Shown here one piece after another: positions 8,210 through 16,196 of a stretch of DNA of 64,000 bases. The stretch comes from Kapaibacterium sp044224925 (GTDB lineage Bacteria > Bacteroidota > Ignavibacteria > Kapaibacteriales > Kapaibacteriaceae): the NCBI GenBank assembly GCA_044224925.1, contig JBGAJM010000003.1:1-64000 (forward strand). The letters run 5' to 3'. Position 1 is the stretch's first letter; each line of letters opens with the position of its first letter. The notes beneath the pieces were generated by a model that made no database searches, was not told where the DNA came from, and worked only from the letters and a program-made list of their open reading frames with translations. The translations under genes were made by a program, and so were the position numbers.

Positions 8210-9121
8210 ATGAACGTCACTCGTCACTTGTCACCTGTCACTCGTCACTTGTCACTCGTCACTCTCTTCCTGTCACTAGTAACTCTCTTCTCCTGTTCGA
8301 CTTCGTCTTTCGACACCACACAGTTCGTGACCATTGGCACGTTCAACATGGAGTGGTTGGGAGATGGCGTGGGTGATACGAAGAAGCGCACCGATGCAGA
8401 CTATCTGCGGATCGCCGACATCATCGAGAAGACCGGTGCCGACGTGATCGGCATTCAAGAAGTGGAGAACGAAGCCGCCCTGAAGAAGGTGCTTCGCTAT
8501 CTCGACGGGTGGAAGGGCGTTGTGGGGAGCACGGCGCGCGAGCAGAATGTTGGCGTGCTCTGGCGCTCGAACGTGTCGGTGAACGTCGAGGGTGAGTACA
8601 TGCCCGTGGCCATCGTGCCCGGACGGAACCGTCCCGGCTTCGTGGTGCAATGCACCAAGGGCGATCTCACGTGGAAAATGATGGTGGTGCATCTCAAGAG
8701 CACGTCTCGTTACGATTCGACGTCGGAGATGCGCGAGGAATCACGTCGCGTGCGGGCGCACCAAGTGGATGTGATCACGGCGTGGTCGGATTCGCTCTTG
8801 AATGTGGCGATGGAGCAGAACGTGATGGTGGTGGGTGACTTCAATGACTTCCCACAGCGTGCCAACAGTCCAACGCTCACAAGTCTTGTGCAGTCGTCGA
8901 ACATGAAGTTCGTCACCGATGGCGTGAAGAGCTGCAAAGAGAAGAACTTCGTGACGATCGATCACGTGGTGGTGAGCCCATCCATCCTGCAACGCCTCAT
9001 CAAAGGCACTGAGCGCACTGAGAACTTCCGTGCCTTCCTGTCCGCTGAAGATGCCGATATGGTAAGCGATCACTGTCCGGTGATCGTTCGATTCAGTACC
9101 GCTCTACCGCGCGCGAATTAA
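8210..9121 (+). CDS. Endonuclease/exonuclease/phosphatase-family lipoprotein
   Basis: 303 residues. The EEP fold is recognisable from TIGTFNMEWLGDG, IIEKTGADVIGIQEVEN, MMVVHLKS, VMVVGDFNDFPQ and the final SDHCPVIVRF; the metal-binding Asn, Glu, Asp/Asn and catalytic His are all present. Its phosphodiester substrate cannot be told. Residues 3-25 are encoded entirely by a 7-bp tandem repeat. They form a hydrophobic signal sequence (VTRHLSLVTLFLS) ending in the lipobox-like LFSC, so the protein is probably a lipoprotein anchored through Cys29. Its stop codon overlaps that of the convergent gene (TTAA at 9118-9121), leaving no room for a terminator. Confidence 0.85.
   Translation: MNVTRHLSPVTRHLSLVTLFLSLVTLFSCSTSSFDTTQFVTIGTFNMEWLGDGVGDTKKRTDADYLRIADIIEKTGADVIGIQEVENEAALKKVLRYLDGWKGVVGSTAREQNVGVLWRSNVSVNVEGEYMPVAIVPGRNRPGFVVQCTKGDLTWKMMVVHLKSTSRYDSTSEMREESRRVRAHQVDVITAWSDSLLNVAMEQNVMVVGDFNDFPQRANSPTLTSLVQSSNMKFVTDGVKSCKEKNFVTIDHVVVSPSILQRLIKGTERTENFRAFLSAEDADMVSDHCPVIVRFSTALPRAN
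8215..8284 (+). repeat. 7-bp tandem array A (GTCACT orientation), 10 units
   Basis: Ten consecutive heptamers, mostly CGTCACT or TGTCACT, with two degenerate units (CTCTTCC, AGTAACT). This orientation has no stop in any frame. It lies inside the start of the EEP lipoprotein and encodes its signal peptide. Confidence 0.9.
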
Positions 9122-11637
9122 GCGTAAACGGTGACCTTGTTCCCTTGCTTCACACTACGAGCAAGGACGGCATACGTGTTGTCCAGCAACCGTTCGTGTC
9201 CGTCTGAAGGATCGAGCTGTGCAATGCCCACACTCACGGTCACGGTGAATCGCTTATCGTCCACCGTGATGATCGAGCTGGCGATCTCGCTGCGTAGTCG
9301 TTCCATCCAGAGTTGTGTGCGCTGGGCATCGCGAGCGACCAGGCCAATGGCCAGGGTGTCGTCGTCGATGTGTCCGACAACATCATAATCGCGGATCTGC
9401 TGTTGGACGATCTGCAGTACGTGCAGAAGAATGCGTTCCTTGCTCTCGGAGCCGCCAAGGGCGCGCTCGACCACATCACTCCGGTCGATACGCAGCAAGC
9501 AAAGCGTGAACGGAGAATCGAAGTCCGTCGACCGCGTGCATTCTTCCTTGAGGCGCAACATGAATCCGTTGCGATTCAAAATGCCCGAACCAAAGTGCAG
9601 CAAGGCGCTTGCGCGCAGCATCTCGTTATAGCGCAATTGCTCGATCACTGTGCCCGCATACTCACCCAACGTTTCCAAGATGCCGATGTCCTGCTGCGAT
9701 AGCGATGCGGCAGGATTCTCCACGTACAAAGCGCCGTAGCTATGCGAGGCGCTCTTCAACGGAACGGCGATGAACTGTCCGCCATCCATGTGCGGTTCGC
9801 CCGCGATCGCACGCACGGCCGTGTAGGACGGCGTGCTGTGAATGGTCCGACCGGAGAGAATGCACTGACCTACTTCCGATTCTTCGAGCGAGACCTGACG
9901 TCCCACCAAATGGTCGTACGCCTGCTCCACACTTCGCGCCGCGCCAACTTCCCACTGCGCGCCCAACGAGTTGTAGGTGCACACGCCAATGGTGCTGATG
10001 TCCATTGCCTGAATGGCCGAGTCGATGAGGGCATTCAACACAATGGGCATGGTGATCGACGAACCGCGGATCTCGTTGCGGAAGGCATTCACAGCCTGCA
10101 GTGTTCGTGCGGATTGCAGGAGGTCGAACTTGCCGGTGTACGACTGTACAAGGCCGCTGATGAGCTTCGTGAAGTGACCGAAGAATCCAACCGTGATCGA
10201 ATCGTACGCGTCCACTTCTTGCGAGTCGGCGCACAACACACCGATCACAGCGCCACCAAAGATCACCGGCACACCAATGAACGAGACCGTTCCGGCGCGA
10301 CGGGAATAGTAGGGCAGCAGGTCGAGTTCTGCGGCAGGGGAAATGGCGGTAAGGATCTCAGGTCGACGGTATGTGGCGATCTGACTCACCACATCATCAC
10401 CGATCGACAGCTTGCGCTCTTCCGTGAAGGCATCCGTTGCATCCGTGATGCGCGCCTCGACCACCAGCTGATTCCGCTCGTGATTCACCCAGAAGAAGGC
10501 TGCCGTGCGCGCACTCGTCATGGAGCGGATCACCTGCAGCACTCGGTTCAGCAAATGGTCGAACTCCTTGCGAGGCTCGTCCGTTGCCACCGTCTCTTCG
10601 TCGATGAAGTCGTTGATCGTGAAGTTGAGCTGACGTCGTTTATGACTCTCCTTGTTGGCATCCTCTTCTTGGACGGCCTCGGGAAGAGGCACTTCGTGGG
10701 ACACTTCGTGGGACACTTCGTGGGACACTTCGTGCGACACTTCGTGGGACACTTCGTGGGACACTTCGTGGGACACTTCGTGGGACACTTCGTGCGACGC
10801 TTCTTGTGATTCTGTATTCTGTATTTCTTCGATTGGATCTTGTATTCTTGATTCTGTGTTACTCTTCGTATTGTCTTCCCTCCGTCTGATCGTCACATCC
10901 TCCGACAACTGCTGCTCGACCTCTGTCATCTTCGGTCGCGCAACACTCCGTGCAGGGGGAGCCGCTTGCATTGCCGCCTTGCGCTCCTCGATCCTTCGAC
11001 GCATCTCGCTCCGCTCGTCTTCCACCGATGGCCGTTCGGGCTCTGGTTCGGGCTCGGGGCTTTTCGCGCGCAGCGGCCGGGTGTCGCGGAGAAGGGGGGT
11101 CTCCGCCTTCTTCTCGGAGGGCTTCTTGCGGACGATGCGCACGCCTGACATCTCGTCGCCCAAGTACTCCGTCGAGATCACGTCGGCAGGCTTCACAGTT
11201 GGCTTCGTGCCCATCTCGGACGCGGGCACAACGATGGGGATCGGAGGTTTGTATTCTGTGTCTTCGAACAAGGGCTGTTGATGCTCATCGATGAAGGAGA
11301 GTGCCGTGGTCGCATCGCCTTCTGTCTCGGCGCCGAATTCCTTGCGGAACTCTTCGGGATCGAACACAGTGCGGACGCCCTTGTTGTCTTGCTTCGTGGT
11401 CTGACCGAGATTCGTTTGCTGCGACACGTTGCGCTTGTTGACGTTCAGATCCAGCAAGCGCGGAGAGATCATCATGAACAGCGCCACACCGCCAAGAATG
11501 GCAATGCACACTCCGATAAGGCGAACCGCCATCTCGTCGATGAACAGGGCGATGAACAAGCCCATGACGATCACGACAAAGGCAATGGTATCGCTTGGGG
11601 CGAAGATCTTACGGAGATCGAGTTGACGTTTCGGCAT
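9118..11637 (-). CDS. Membrane GAF-GAF protein with degenerate GGDEF domain
   Basis: 839 residues. Two membrane helices lie at about residues 18-60 (IAFVVIVMGLFIALFIDEM and LIGVCIAILGGVALFMMI). A long charged linker, about 100-330, includes nine tandem HEVS units. Two GAF-type sensor domains cover about 350-500 and 515-680. The last about 150 residues align with a GGDEF diguanylate cyclase fold (ILNRNGFMLRLKEE, VTVSVGIAQLDPSDG), but the signature loop reads HIDDD in place of GG(D/E)EF. Cyclic-di-GMP synthesis is therefore unlikely; a binding or scaffolding role is possible. The gene heads a minus-strand run only in map order: its start lies 3 bases downstream of the neighbouring lipoprotein gene, so it is probably the last gene of that operon. 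Confidence 0.85.
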   Translation of the reverse strand: MPKRQLDLRKIFAPSDTIAFVVIVMGLFIALFIDEMAVRLIGVCIAILGGVALFMMISPRLLDLNVNKRNVSQQTNLGQTTKQDNKGVRTVFDPEEFRKEFGAETEGDATTALSFIDEHQQPLFEDTEYKPPIPIVVPASEMGTKPTVKPADVISTEYLGDEMSGVRIVRKKPSEKKAETPLLRDTRPLRAKSPEPEPEPERPSVEDERSEMRRRIEERKAAMQAAPPARSVARPKMTEVEQQLSEDVTIRRREDNTKSNTESRIQDPIEEIQNTESQEASHEVSHEVSHEVSHEVSHEVSHEVSHEVSHEVSHEVPLPEAVQEEDANKESHKRRQLNFTINDFIDEETVATDEPRKEFDHLLNRVLQVIRSMTSARTAAFFWVNHERNQLVVEARITDATDAFTEERKLSIGDDVVSQIATYRRPEILTAISPAAELDLLPYYSRRAGTVSFIGVPVIFGGAVIGVLCADSQEVDAYDSITVGFFGHFTKLISGLVQSYTGKFDLLQSARTLQAVNAFRNEIRGSSITMPIVLNALIDSAIQAMDISTIGVCTYNSLGAQWEVGAARSVEQAYDHLVGRQVSLEESEVGQCILSGRTIHSTPSYTAVRAIAGEPHMDGGQFIAVPLKSASHSYGALYVENPAASLSQQDIGILETLGEYAGTVIEQLRYNEMLRASALLHFGSGILNRNGFMLRLKEECTRSTDFDSPFTLCLLRIDRSDVVERALGGSESKERILLHVLQIVQQQIRDYDVVGHIDDDTLAIGLVARDAQRTQLWMERLRSEIASSIITVDDKRFTVTVSVGIAQLDPSDGHERLLDNTYAVLARSVKQGNKVTVYA
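10690..10797. repeat. 12-bp tandem repeat inside GAF/GGDEF gene (nine HEVS units)
   Basis: Nine near-perfect copies of CACTTCGTGGGA (plus strand), with two single-base variants, encode HEVS x8 then HEVP at about residues 280-316 of the protein. The unit is in frame (12 bp), so copy-number change would alter linker length without a frameshift. Confidence 0.95.
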
Positions 11638-11640
11638 GGT

Positions 11641-12705
11641 TTATCGGAGGAGCTCGACAGAATATCGCATGGTCGTTTCCTGCGAGACATTTCGTTGCTC
11701 GCCGGTGGCAACAATACGAACATTCGCGGCAACGATGGTGTAGACGTCGTTCTGTTTGTAGACGGTGAATCCCTTGGCCACGTCGATGATGGCGCGACCG
11801 GAACCTTTGACCACGGACTTGGAGAGGGTGACCTTCATGGGGGCGTCGGCCGGGAGCTTCTGCAGGGTGATCGTGCCGTTCATGGTGGCCTCGATGTCGG
11901 CAAGCTTCCGGTCCTTCACCATCTTCACAGCGGCCACGTGGTACTTCACCGTGTTGCTGGCCATGAAGAGGTTCATGACGGGAGCCGACGTGGATGTGAC
12001 CCAAGAGTTCGTGGAGTCGAGCTTCGTGGTGGGGAAGCGGAGATACTCTTGCTCGGTGAACGTAGCATAGACCGACATTTCGATCTGCTTCGAGAGCTCA
12101 GCCGCATATTCCTTTGGAACATTCGGACTGGCAGCCAGGATGCGATTCACCACGCTGGACACGCCCGACATTTCCTGGATCTGGCCGCGTGTGTTCGTGA
12201 GAATGGTGATCTCCTCGCCCAGCAGGGCATTGAACGAGATGTACTTCACATCCTTGCGCATGGCCGTATCCGACGAACGGTACTCCTGCTCTTCGAGCAC
12301 CTTCCCTGTTTGTCGACTCCGCACGGTGGCCTTCACTTGAATGCTGTCGAAACGCATGCCCACTTCATAGGAGCCGTCGCTGCGGATGGCCTTGATCCGC
12401 TTCGTGTAGACGTGTTTTGTCTTCGTGGTCGCGACCACGGAATCCGATCCACCTTCCGACAGCTGCGTCACGCGATAGCGATACACATCGCCCTGCTCAT
12501 AGCGCAGGCGCAATGAATCCAGATGAGCGTCTTCGATGGCGATCACTTTCGCGCCACTCGTGTCCGCCGCTGTTACGCCGGCAGTGCCCGTGGTCTCCGA
12601 TGCTTGTTCTGCGGGTTTGTCCGAGGAGCCGTTGCATGCGATCAGTGTGATGCAGGCAAGGATAGCAAGACGTGCTACCACTGATACTGACCGGTAAGCT
12701 TCCAT
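11641..12705 (-). CDS. DUF6263-like lipoprotein
   Basis: 354 residues from the ATG at 12705. The N-terminus MEAYRSVSVVARLAILACI ends in the lipobox LIAC, so lipidation at Cys24 is expected. A short acidic/Ser-Thr linker precedes a domain starting LRLRYEQGDVYRYRVTQLSE and including MRFDSIQVKATVRSRQTG and FNALLGEEITILTNTRGQI. This arrangement resembles uncharacterised Bacteroidota lipoproteins of the DUF6263 type; that name is my recollection, not a search result. Its start overlaps the upstream gene by 31 bases, and the two products share a similar layout, so they may be distant paralogues. Confidence 0.7.
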   Translation of the reverse strand: MEAYRSVSVVARLAILACITLIACNGSSDKPAEQASETTGTAGVTAADTSGAKVIAIEDAHLDSLRLRYEQGDVYRYRVTQLSEGGSDSVVATTKTKHVYTKRIKAIRSDGSYEVGMRFDSIQVKATVRSRQTGKVLEEQEYRSSDTAMRKDVKYISFNALLGEEITILTNTRGQIQEMSGVSSVVNRILAASPNVPKEYAAELSKQIEMSVYATFTEQEYLRFPTTKLDSTNSWVTSTSAPVMNLFMASNTVKYHVAAVKMVKDRKLADIEATMNGTITLQKLPADAPMKVTLSKSVVKGSGRAIIDVAKGFTVYKQNDVYTIVAANVRIVATGEQRNVSQETTMRYSVELLR

Positions 12706-13655
12706 GTGTTCTGTGTGGTGATTCGTTGCGTAAAGGTCTCGTTCGCGGCCTTTCCGCGGAACCAAGCGTCGACGTGTTGTGTGAGCGTTTGAATGATGCC
12801 TGTGCTTGCAAGCGACAGGGTCTGGTCGACGGCGGCCTGTCCGTCCAGCACCGTGGTCACGTACGGAACACCGTACACGTGCACGCGCTGATCGCGTCGA
12901 ACATCGCAGGTGTCCTTGGTGCGAAGCACATAGAATCCGCCGGAATAGGCCTCGAACTTCGAGCGTACCGTATCATCGAATCGGATGCCCTCGATGCGAA
13001 GACCGAACTGATGCTTCCATGATGAATCCACGGCCACCTTGAGTCCGGGAATCACGCGCTTCTGCAGATCGCCCAATTGGAGCAGGTTCTCATCCGCAAC
13101 GCTTTGATTCCAGATCAAGGCGAGCACACTGTCCATATCGACACTGTTGTCCTTCAAGTAATCGCGGATCCATGTGATCTGCTCTCCGCCGATCTTCGTG
13201 ACCTCGGCGTATGGACTGTAGGTGAGTTCGAACGAACGATTCAACGGACCCATGTAGGAATTCAGATCGGCAAAGTTCTTCGGCGTGATGTCCTTCTGCG
13301 AATCATACGTCACGCTCAGTCCGTCCTGCGTGAAGGCATATGCCAGCGAGTCCAGATTCACCACCACCGACACGATGCCCTTCATGCTCTCGAGGCATCG
13401 GATCGTCATGAAGTACTTTACATCGCGTTGATAGGTCTTCTTTGCGCTATCGCTATGCGTGCGAACCACCTGTGTGCTCTCGGTGAACTCATAGCTCTGG
13501 GCAATGCCTGCGCGGTACAATGCCTGGAGGCGGTATTCACGACCACTCGGTGCAACGCCTGCCAAGGCGGGCTTGGTCTGCTGTGCGGGAAGCGAAGGGG
13601 CAATGAAGGCGGCAAGGAGGAAGAGAGTGGCGAGCGTTCGTATCATGGCTTTCAT
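12675..13655 (-). CDS. Secreted protein related to the neighbouring lipoprotein
   Basis: 326 residues from the ATG at 13655, which overlaps the Nudix stop codon (ATGA). The signal peptide is MKAMIRTLATLFLLAAFIA with cleavage near LPAQQ. The body begins REYRLQALYRAGIAQSYEF, comparable with the LRLRYEQGDVYRYRV segment of the next gene, and both contain a DVKYxxxxRCLE/DVKYISFNAL-type segment. No enzymatic motif is visible. It lies between a Nudix hydrolase and the lipoprotein in what looks like one operon. Function unknown. Confidence 0.7.
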   Translation of the reverse strand: MKAMIRTLATLFLLAAFIAPSLPAQQTKPALAGVAPSGREYRLQALYRAGIAQSYEFTESTQVVRTHSDSAKKTYQRDVKYFMTIRCLESMKGIVSVVVNLDSLAYAFTQDGLSVTYDSQKDITPKNFADLNSYMGPLNRSFELTYSPYAEVTKIGGEQITWIRDYLKDNSVDMDSVLALIWNQSVADENLLQLGDLQKRVIPGLKVAVDSSWKHQFGLRIEGIRFDDTVRSKFEAYSGGFYVLRTKDTCDVRRDQRVHVYGVPYVTTVLDGQAAVDQTLSLASTGIIQTLTQHVDAWFRGKAANETFTQRITTQNTWKLTGQYQW

Positions 13656-14161
13656 CCGTGTTGCGTCGTGATTGTGAGCATCCAAGCTGCGATGGACATT
13701 CCATCCCAGATCCTTCCCTGACGGATGGCATCAGTGATCTCGTGTGGGGTGAGCACCACGATCTCGAGATCCTCCGTTGGATCGGGTCGGGCAGTGGTGG
13801 GAACGAGTGTGCGTGCGAGGAAGACGGTGCAGATCTCATCAGTGAGGCCGTTGCACGGATTGAACTGTCCGAGGCGAACAAGGTCTGCACTGGCAAGCCC
13901 TGCCTCCTCGCCCAATTCCGCCCTAGCGGCCTCTTCCGGATCCATACCGGGCTTGACGCCGCCGCCGGGAAACTCCAAACTGTCCTGCCGGTTAAGATAC
14001 CGAAACTGGCGCACCATCACAATGCGACCATCGTCCTGCATGGGCACCACCATCACGGATCCGGGAGTATGCACCCAGTAGTAGGTGCTGTGTACTCCGT
14101 TCGTTGCCGTGTAGGGCTCTTGCCGAACGTCCCAGTAGGGGTTGCTGTGGATGATGTCCAT
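13652..14161 (-). CDS. Nudix hydrolase, ADP-ribose pyrophosphatase-like
   Basis: 169 residues. The domain starts VMVVPMQDDGRIVMVRQFRY and continues to the Nudix box GGGVKPGMDPEEAARAEL followed by GEEAGL. Two box positions deviate: Met replaces the usual Glu after Pro-Gly, and Ala replaces the Arg of the RE pair, while the metal-binding EE is kept. The YRY/FPGG context resembles ADP-sugar pyrophosphatases. It probably cleaves a nucleoside diphosphate derivative in the cytosol; the exact substrate is not determinable. It is the first gene of the minus-strand group running down to 9118. Confidence 0.85.
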   Translation of the reverse strand: MDIIHSNPYWDVRQEPYTATNGVHSTYYWVHTPGSVMVVPMQDDGRIVMVRQFRYLNRQDSLEFPGGGVKPGMDPEEAARAELGEEAGLASADLVRLGQFNPCNGLTDEICTVFLARTLVPTTARPDPTEDLEIVVLTPHEITDAIRQGRIWDGMSIAAWMLTITTQHG

Positions 14162-14187
14162 GATCGACCGGTGTTCCTAGAAACGAC

Positions 14188-14215
14188 AAAGGGCAGGGGC
14201 CTGCGCCCCGCCCTT
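14188..14215 (-). terminator. Intrinsic terminator after ndk
   Basis: The inverted repeat AAGGGC(A)GGGGC / GCCCCGCCCTT closes a CTGC loop with eleven pairs and one bulged base. On the minus strand it is followed by the T-rich run TTTGTCGTTT, consistent with termination of ndk transcription. Confidence 0.75.
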
Positions 14216-14240
14216 CATCAACATCAACTGTGCGATGGCG

Positions 14241-14666
14241 TTACTTCGAGTTGGCGATCAGCTCGGACTCTGCGAAGAAGAAGGCGATCTCGTTGCGACC
14301 GTTCTCGACGCTGTCGGAACCGTGCACGGCGTTCTCGCCCTTGCTCGTTGCATAGTTCTTGCGGATGGTGCCTTCGGCTGCTTCAGCAGGATCGGTGGCA
14401 CCGATCAACGTACGATAATCAGCGATGGCGTTTTCCTTTTCGAGAGCGATCGGAACGATCGGTCCGCTCGACATGAAGTTCACGAGTTCGCCATAGAAGG
14501 GACGCTCTTTGTGAACGGCATAGAATTCGCCGGCTTGCTCCTTCGAGATGCGCGTGAGCTTGCATCCGAGGACCTTGAATCCGGCAGCCTGGATCATGGC
14601 GATGATATTGCCGATGTCGTTGTTGCGAACTGCGTCGGGCTTGATGATGGCGAGTGTACGTTCCAT
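14241..14666 (-). CDS. ndk: Nucleoside diphosphate kinase
   Basis: 141 residues from MERTLAIIKPDAVRNNDIG. It transfers phosphate between NTPs and NDPs through a phosphohistidine. The active-site His is in NAVHGSDSVENGRNEIAFFF near residue 116. The Lys (IIKPDA), Tyr/Arg positions and the GPIVPIALEKENAI segment are conserved. Size and sequence are typical. The upstream in-frame ATG at 14696 adds ten unconserved residues and is not preferred. It lies 41 bases downstream of sucD and ahead of a strong terminator. Confidence 0.95.
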   Translation of the reverse strand: MERTLAIIKPDAVRNNDIGNIIAMIQAAGFKVLGCKLTRISKEQAGEFYAVHKERPFYGELVNFMSSGPIVPIALEKENAIADYRTLIGATDPAEAAEGTIRKNYATSKGENAVHGSDSVENGRNEIAFFFAESELIANSK

Positions 14667-14707
14667 GGTGTTGTTCGGTATGATGGGTTCGTTCAAAAAA
14701 TGATGTC

Positions 14708-15718
14708 TTACTTCTTCTTCGCTGCCGTCTTCTTTGCCGGTGCGGCCTTCTTGGCAGGAGCGGCCTTTGTGGCAGGAGCGGCCTTCTTCGCTGTTGGTGC
14801 GGCCTTCGAGGAGATTGCCGGGTTGGCGAGCACTTCCTTCATGAGCTGACCGATGCGTGCGGGCGAGTCCACCACGTGGATACCGGCATCGCGCATGGCT
14901 GCGATCTTATCCGCCGCTGTTCCCTTACCACCGCTGACGATGGCGCCGGCATGACCCATGCGACGTCCGGGAGGTGCCGTTTGTCCGGCAATGAATCCCA
15001 CAACGGGCTTGGTCACGTGATGCTTGATGTACTCGGCGGCTTCTTCTTCTGCCGTTCCACCGATCTCGCCGATCATCACGATCGACTTCGTCTCGGGGTC
15101 GGCATTGAACAACTTGATGGCGTCGATGAACTGCGTTCCGATGATCGGATCGCCGCCGATGCCGATACATGTTGTCTGGCCGAGACCAACGTCGGAGAGT
15201 TGCTTGACGGCCTCATACGTGAGGGTTCCGGAGCGACTGACGAGACCAACACTGCCCTTGGAGAAGATGAAGCCCGGCATGATGCCGATCTTCGCTTCGC
15301 CAGGTGTGATGATGCCGGGACAGTTCGGTCCGATGAGCACGCTCTTGGAATCCTTGAGCTTTGCTTTCACCGGGATCATGTCCGCCACCGGAATACCTTC
15401 TGTGATGCAGATCACCACGCCGATCCCGGCGTCGATCGCCTCGAGGATGGCGTCGGCCGCCATAGGGGCGGGCACGAAGATGATCGACACATCGGCCTTC
15501 GTGGCCTTCACAGCATCCGAGACGCCGTTGAAGACGGGAAGCGGACGTGTGAACGTATCGTCGCCCTTACCGGAATACATGGTGCCGCCCTTGCCAGGTG
15601 TGACGCCTCCAACGACATTGGTGCCGTATTGAAGCATCTGACTGGTGTGGAACGTGCCTTCAGCGCCGGTAATGCCCTGAACTAACACTTTTGACTGTTT
15701 GTTGACGAGTACGCTCAT
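14708..15718 (-). CDS. sucD: Succinyl-CoA ligase alpha subunit with Lys/Ala-rich tail
   Basis: 336 residues. TCA-cycle enzyme subunit that binds CoA and carries the phosphohistidine. The CoA-binding start is KVLVQGITGAEGTFHTSQM, with SGTLTYEAVKQLSDVGLGQT following. The phospho-His is in the PPGRRMGHAGAIVSGGKGTA segment. The conserved enzyme ends near MKEVLANP, about residue 300. After that come about 36 residues of Ala, Lys, Pro and Thr (KKAAPATKAAPAKKAAPAKK), like a histone-H1-type tail, which ordinary SucD lacks. The beta subunit gene is not in the window. A TAAGTTTG promoter element lies 39 bases upstream. Confidence 0.95.
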   Translation of the reverse strand: MSVLVNKQSKVLVQGITGAEGTFHTSQMLQYGTNVVGGVTPGKGGTMYSGKGDDTFTRPLPVFNGVSDAVKATKADVSIIFVPAPMAADAILEAIDAGIGVVICITEGIPVADMIPVKAKLKDSKSVLIGPNCPGIITPGEAKIGIMPGFIFSKGSVGLVSRSGTLTYEAVKQLSDVGLGQTTCIGIGGDPIIGTQFIDAIKLFNADPETKSIVMIGEIGGTAEEEAAEYIKHHVTKPVVGFIAGQTAPPGRRMGHAGAIVSGGKGTAADKIAAMRDAGIHVVDSPARIGQLMKEVLANPAISSKAAPTAKKAAPATKAAPAKKAAPAKKTAAKKK

Positions 15719-15756
15719 AACGAGAGTTCTGTAGTTTGTGCTCGGAAATTGGACGA

Positions 15757-15785
15757 CAAACTTACGGATTTGAGGCCGAACAATG
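15757..15785 (-). promoter_or_regulatory. Bacteroidota-type promoter of sucD
   Basis: On the minus strand TAAGTTTG (15764 to 15757) fits the -7 consensus TAnnTTTG, and a TTG lies about 19 bases further upstream. The sucD start is 39 bases downstream. Confidence 0.5.
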
Positions 15786-16196
15786 GTAGAGATCCAGATC
15801 AGGTACGACGGCGATCTTCGAAGTACCGCCACCCATGGTCCTTCAGGCACCACGCTGATCACCGACGCCCCCGTCGATAATCACGGCAAAGGCGAGTCGT
15901 TTTCGCCCACAGACCTGCTGGCAACGGCCTTGGGGACCTGTATGTCCACGTATTTGGGCCTTGCCGCCAACAAACATGGATACGACCTCGTTGGATCTCG
16001 TATTCAGGTGATCAAGGAAATGACGGCAAACCCCCTTCGCCGGGTCGGAAAGCTCTCGGTGACGATCACCCTACCACGGGCCATGGACGACAAGGACATG
16101 AAGATCCTCACGAATCATGTCACGTCCTGTCCTGTACGGCTCTCCATTTCCGATTCGATCGAAGTGCCTATCACGTTCGTGGTGGCCGGAGAATAA
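15783..16196 (+). CDS. OsmC-like peroxiredoxin-family protein
   Basis: 137 residues. The OsmC/Ohr fold is indicated by GESFSPTDLLATALGTCMS, with the first redox Cys, and TSCPVRLSIS, with the second. The spacing and the STYLGLAANKHGYDL helix fit the broader YhfA/OsmC-like branch rather than Ohr. Members reduce organic hydroperoxides using thiols; substrate here is not known. It is cytosolic, with no signal peptide. It diverges from sucD, and its stop overlaps the start of the next gene by one base (TAATG). Confidence 0.88.
   Translation: MVEIQIRYDGDLRSTATHGPSGTTLITDAPVDNHGKGESFSPTDLLATALGTCMSTYLGLAANKHGYDLVGSRIQVIKEMTANPLRRVGKLSVTITLPRAMDDKDMKILTNHVTSCPVRLSISDSIEVPITFVVAGE

Noticed and set aside
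10690..10797. The 12-bp array as a CRISPR or an iteron origin
   Set aside because: It is in frame within a gene, has no spacers and is not near a replication gene.
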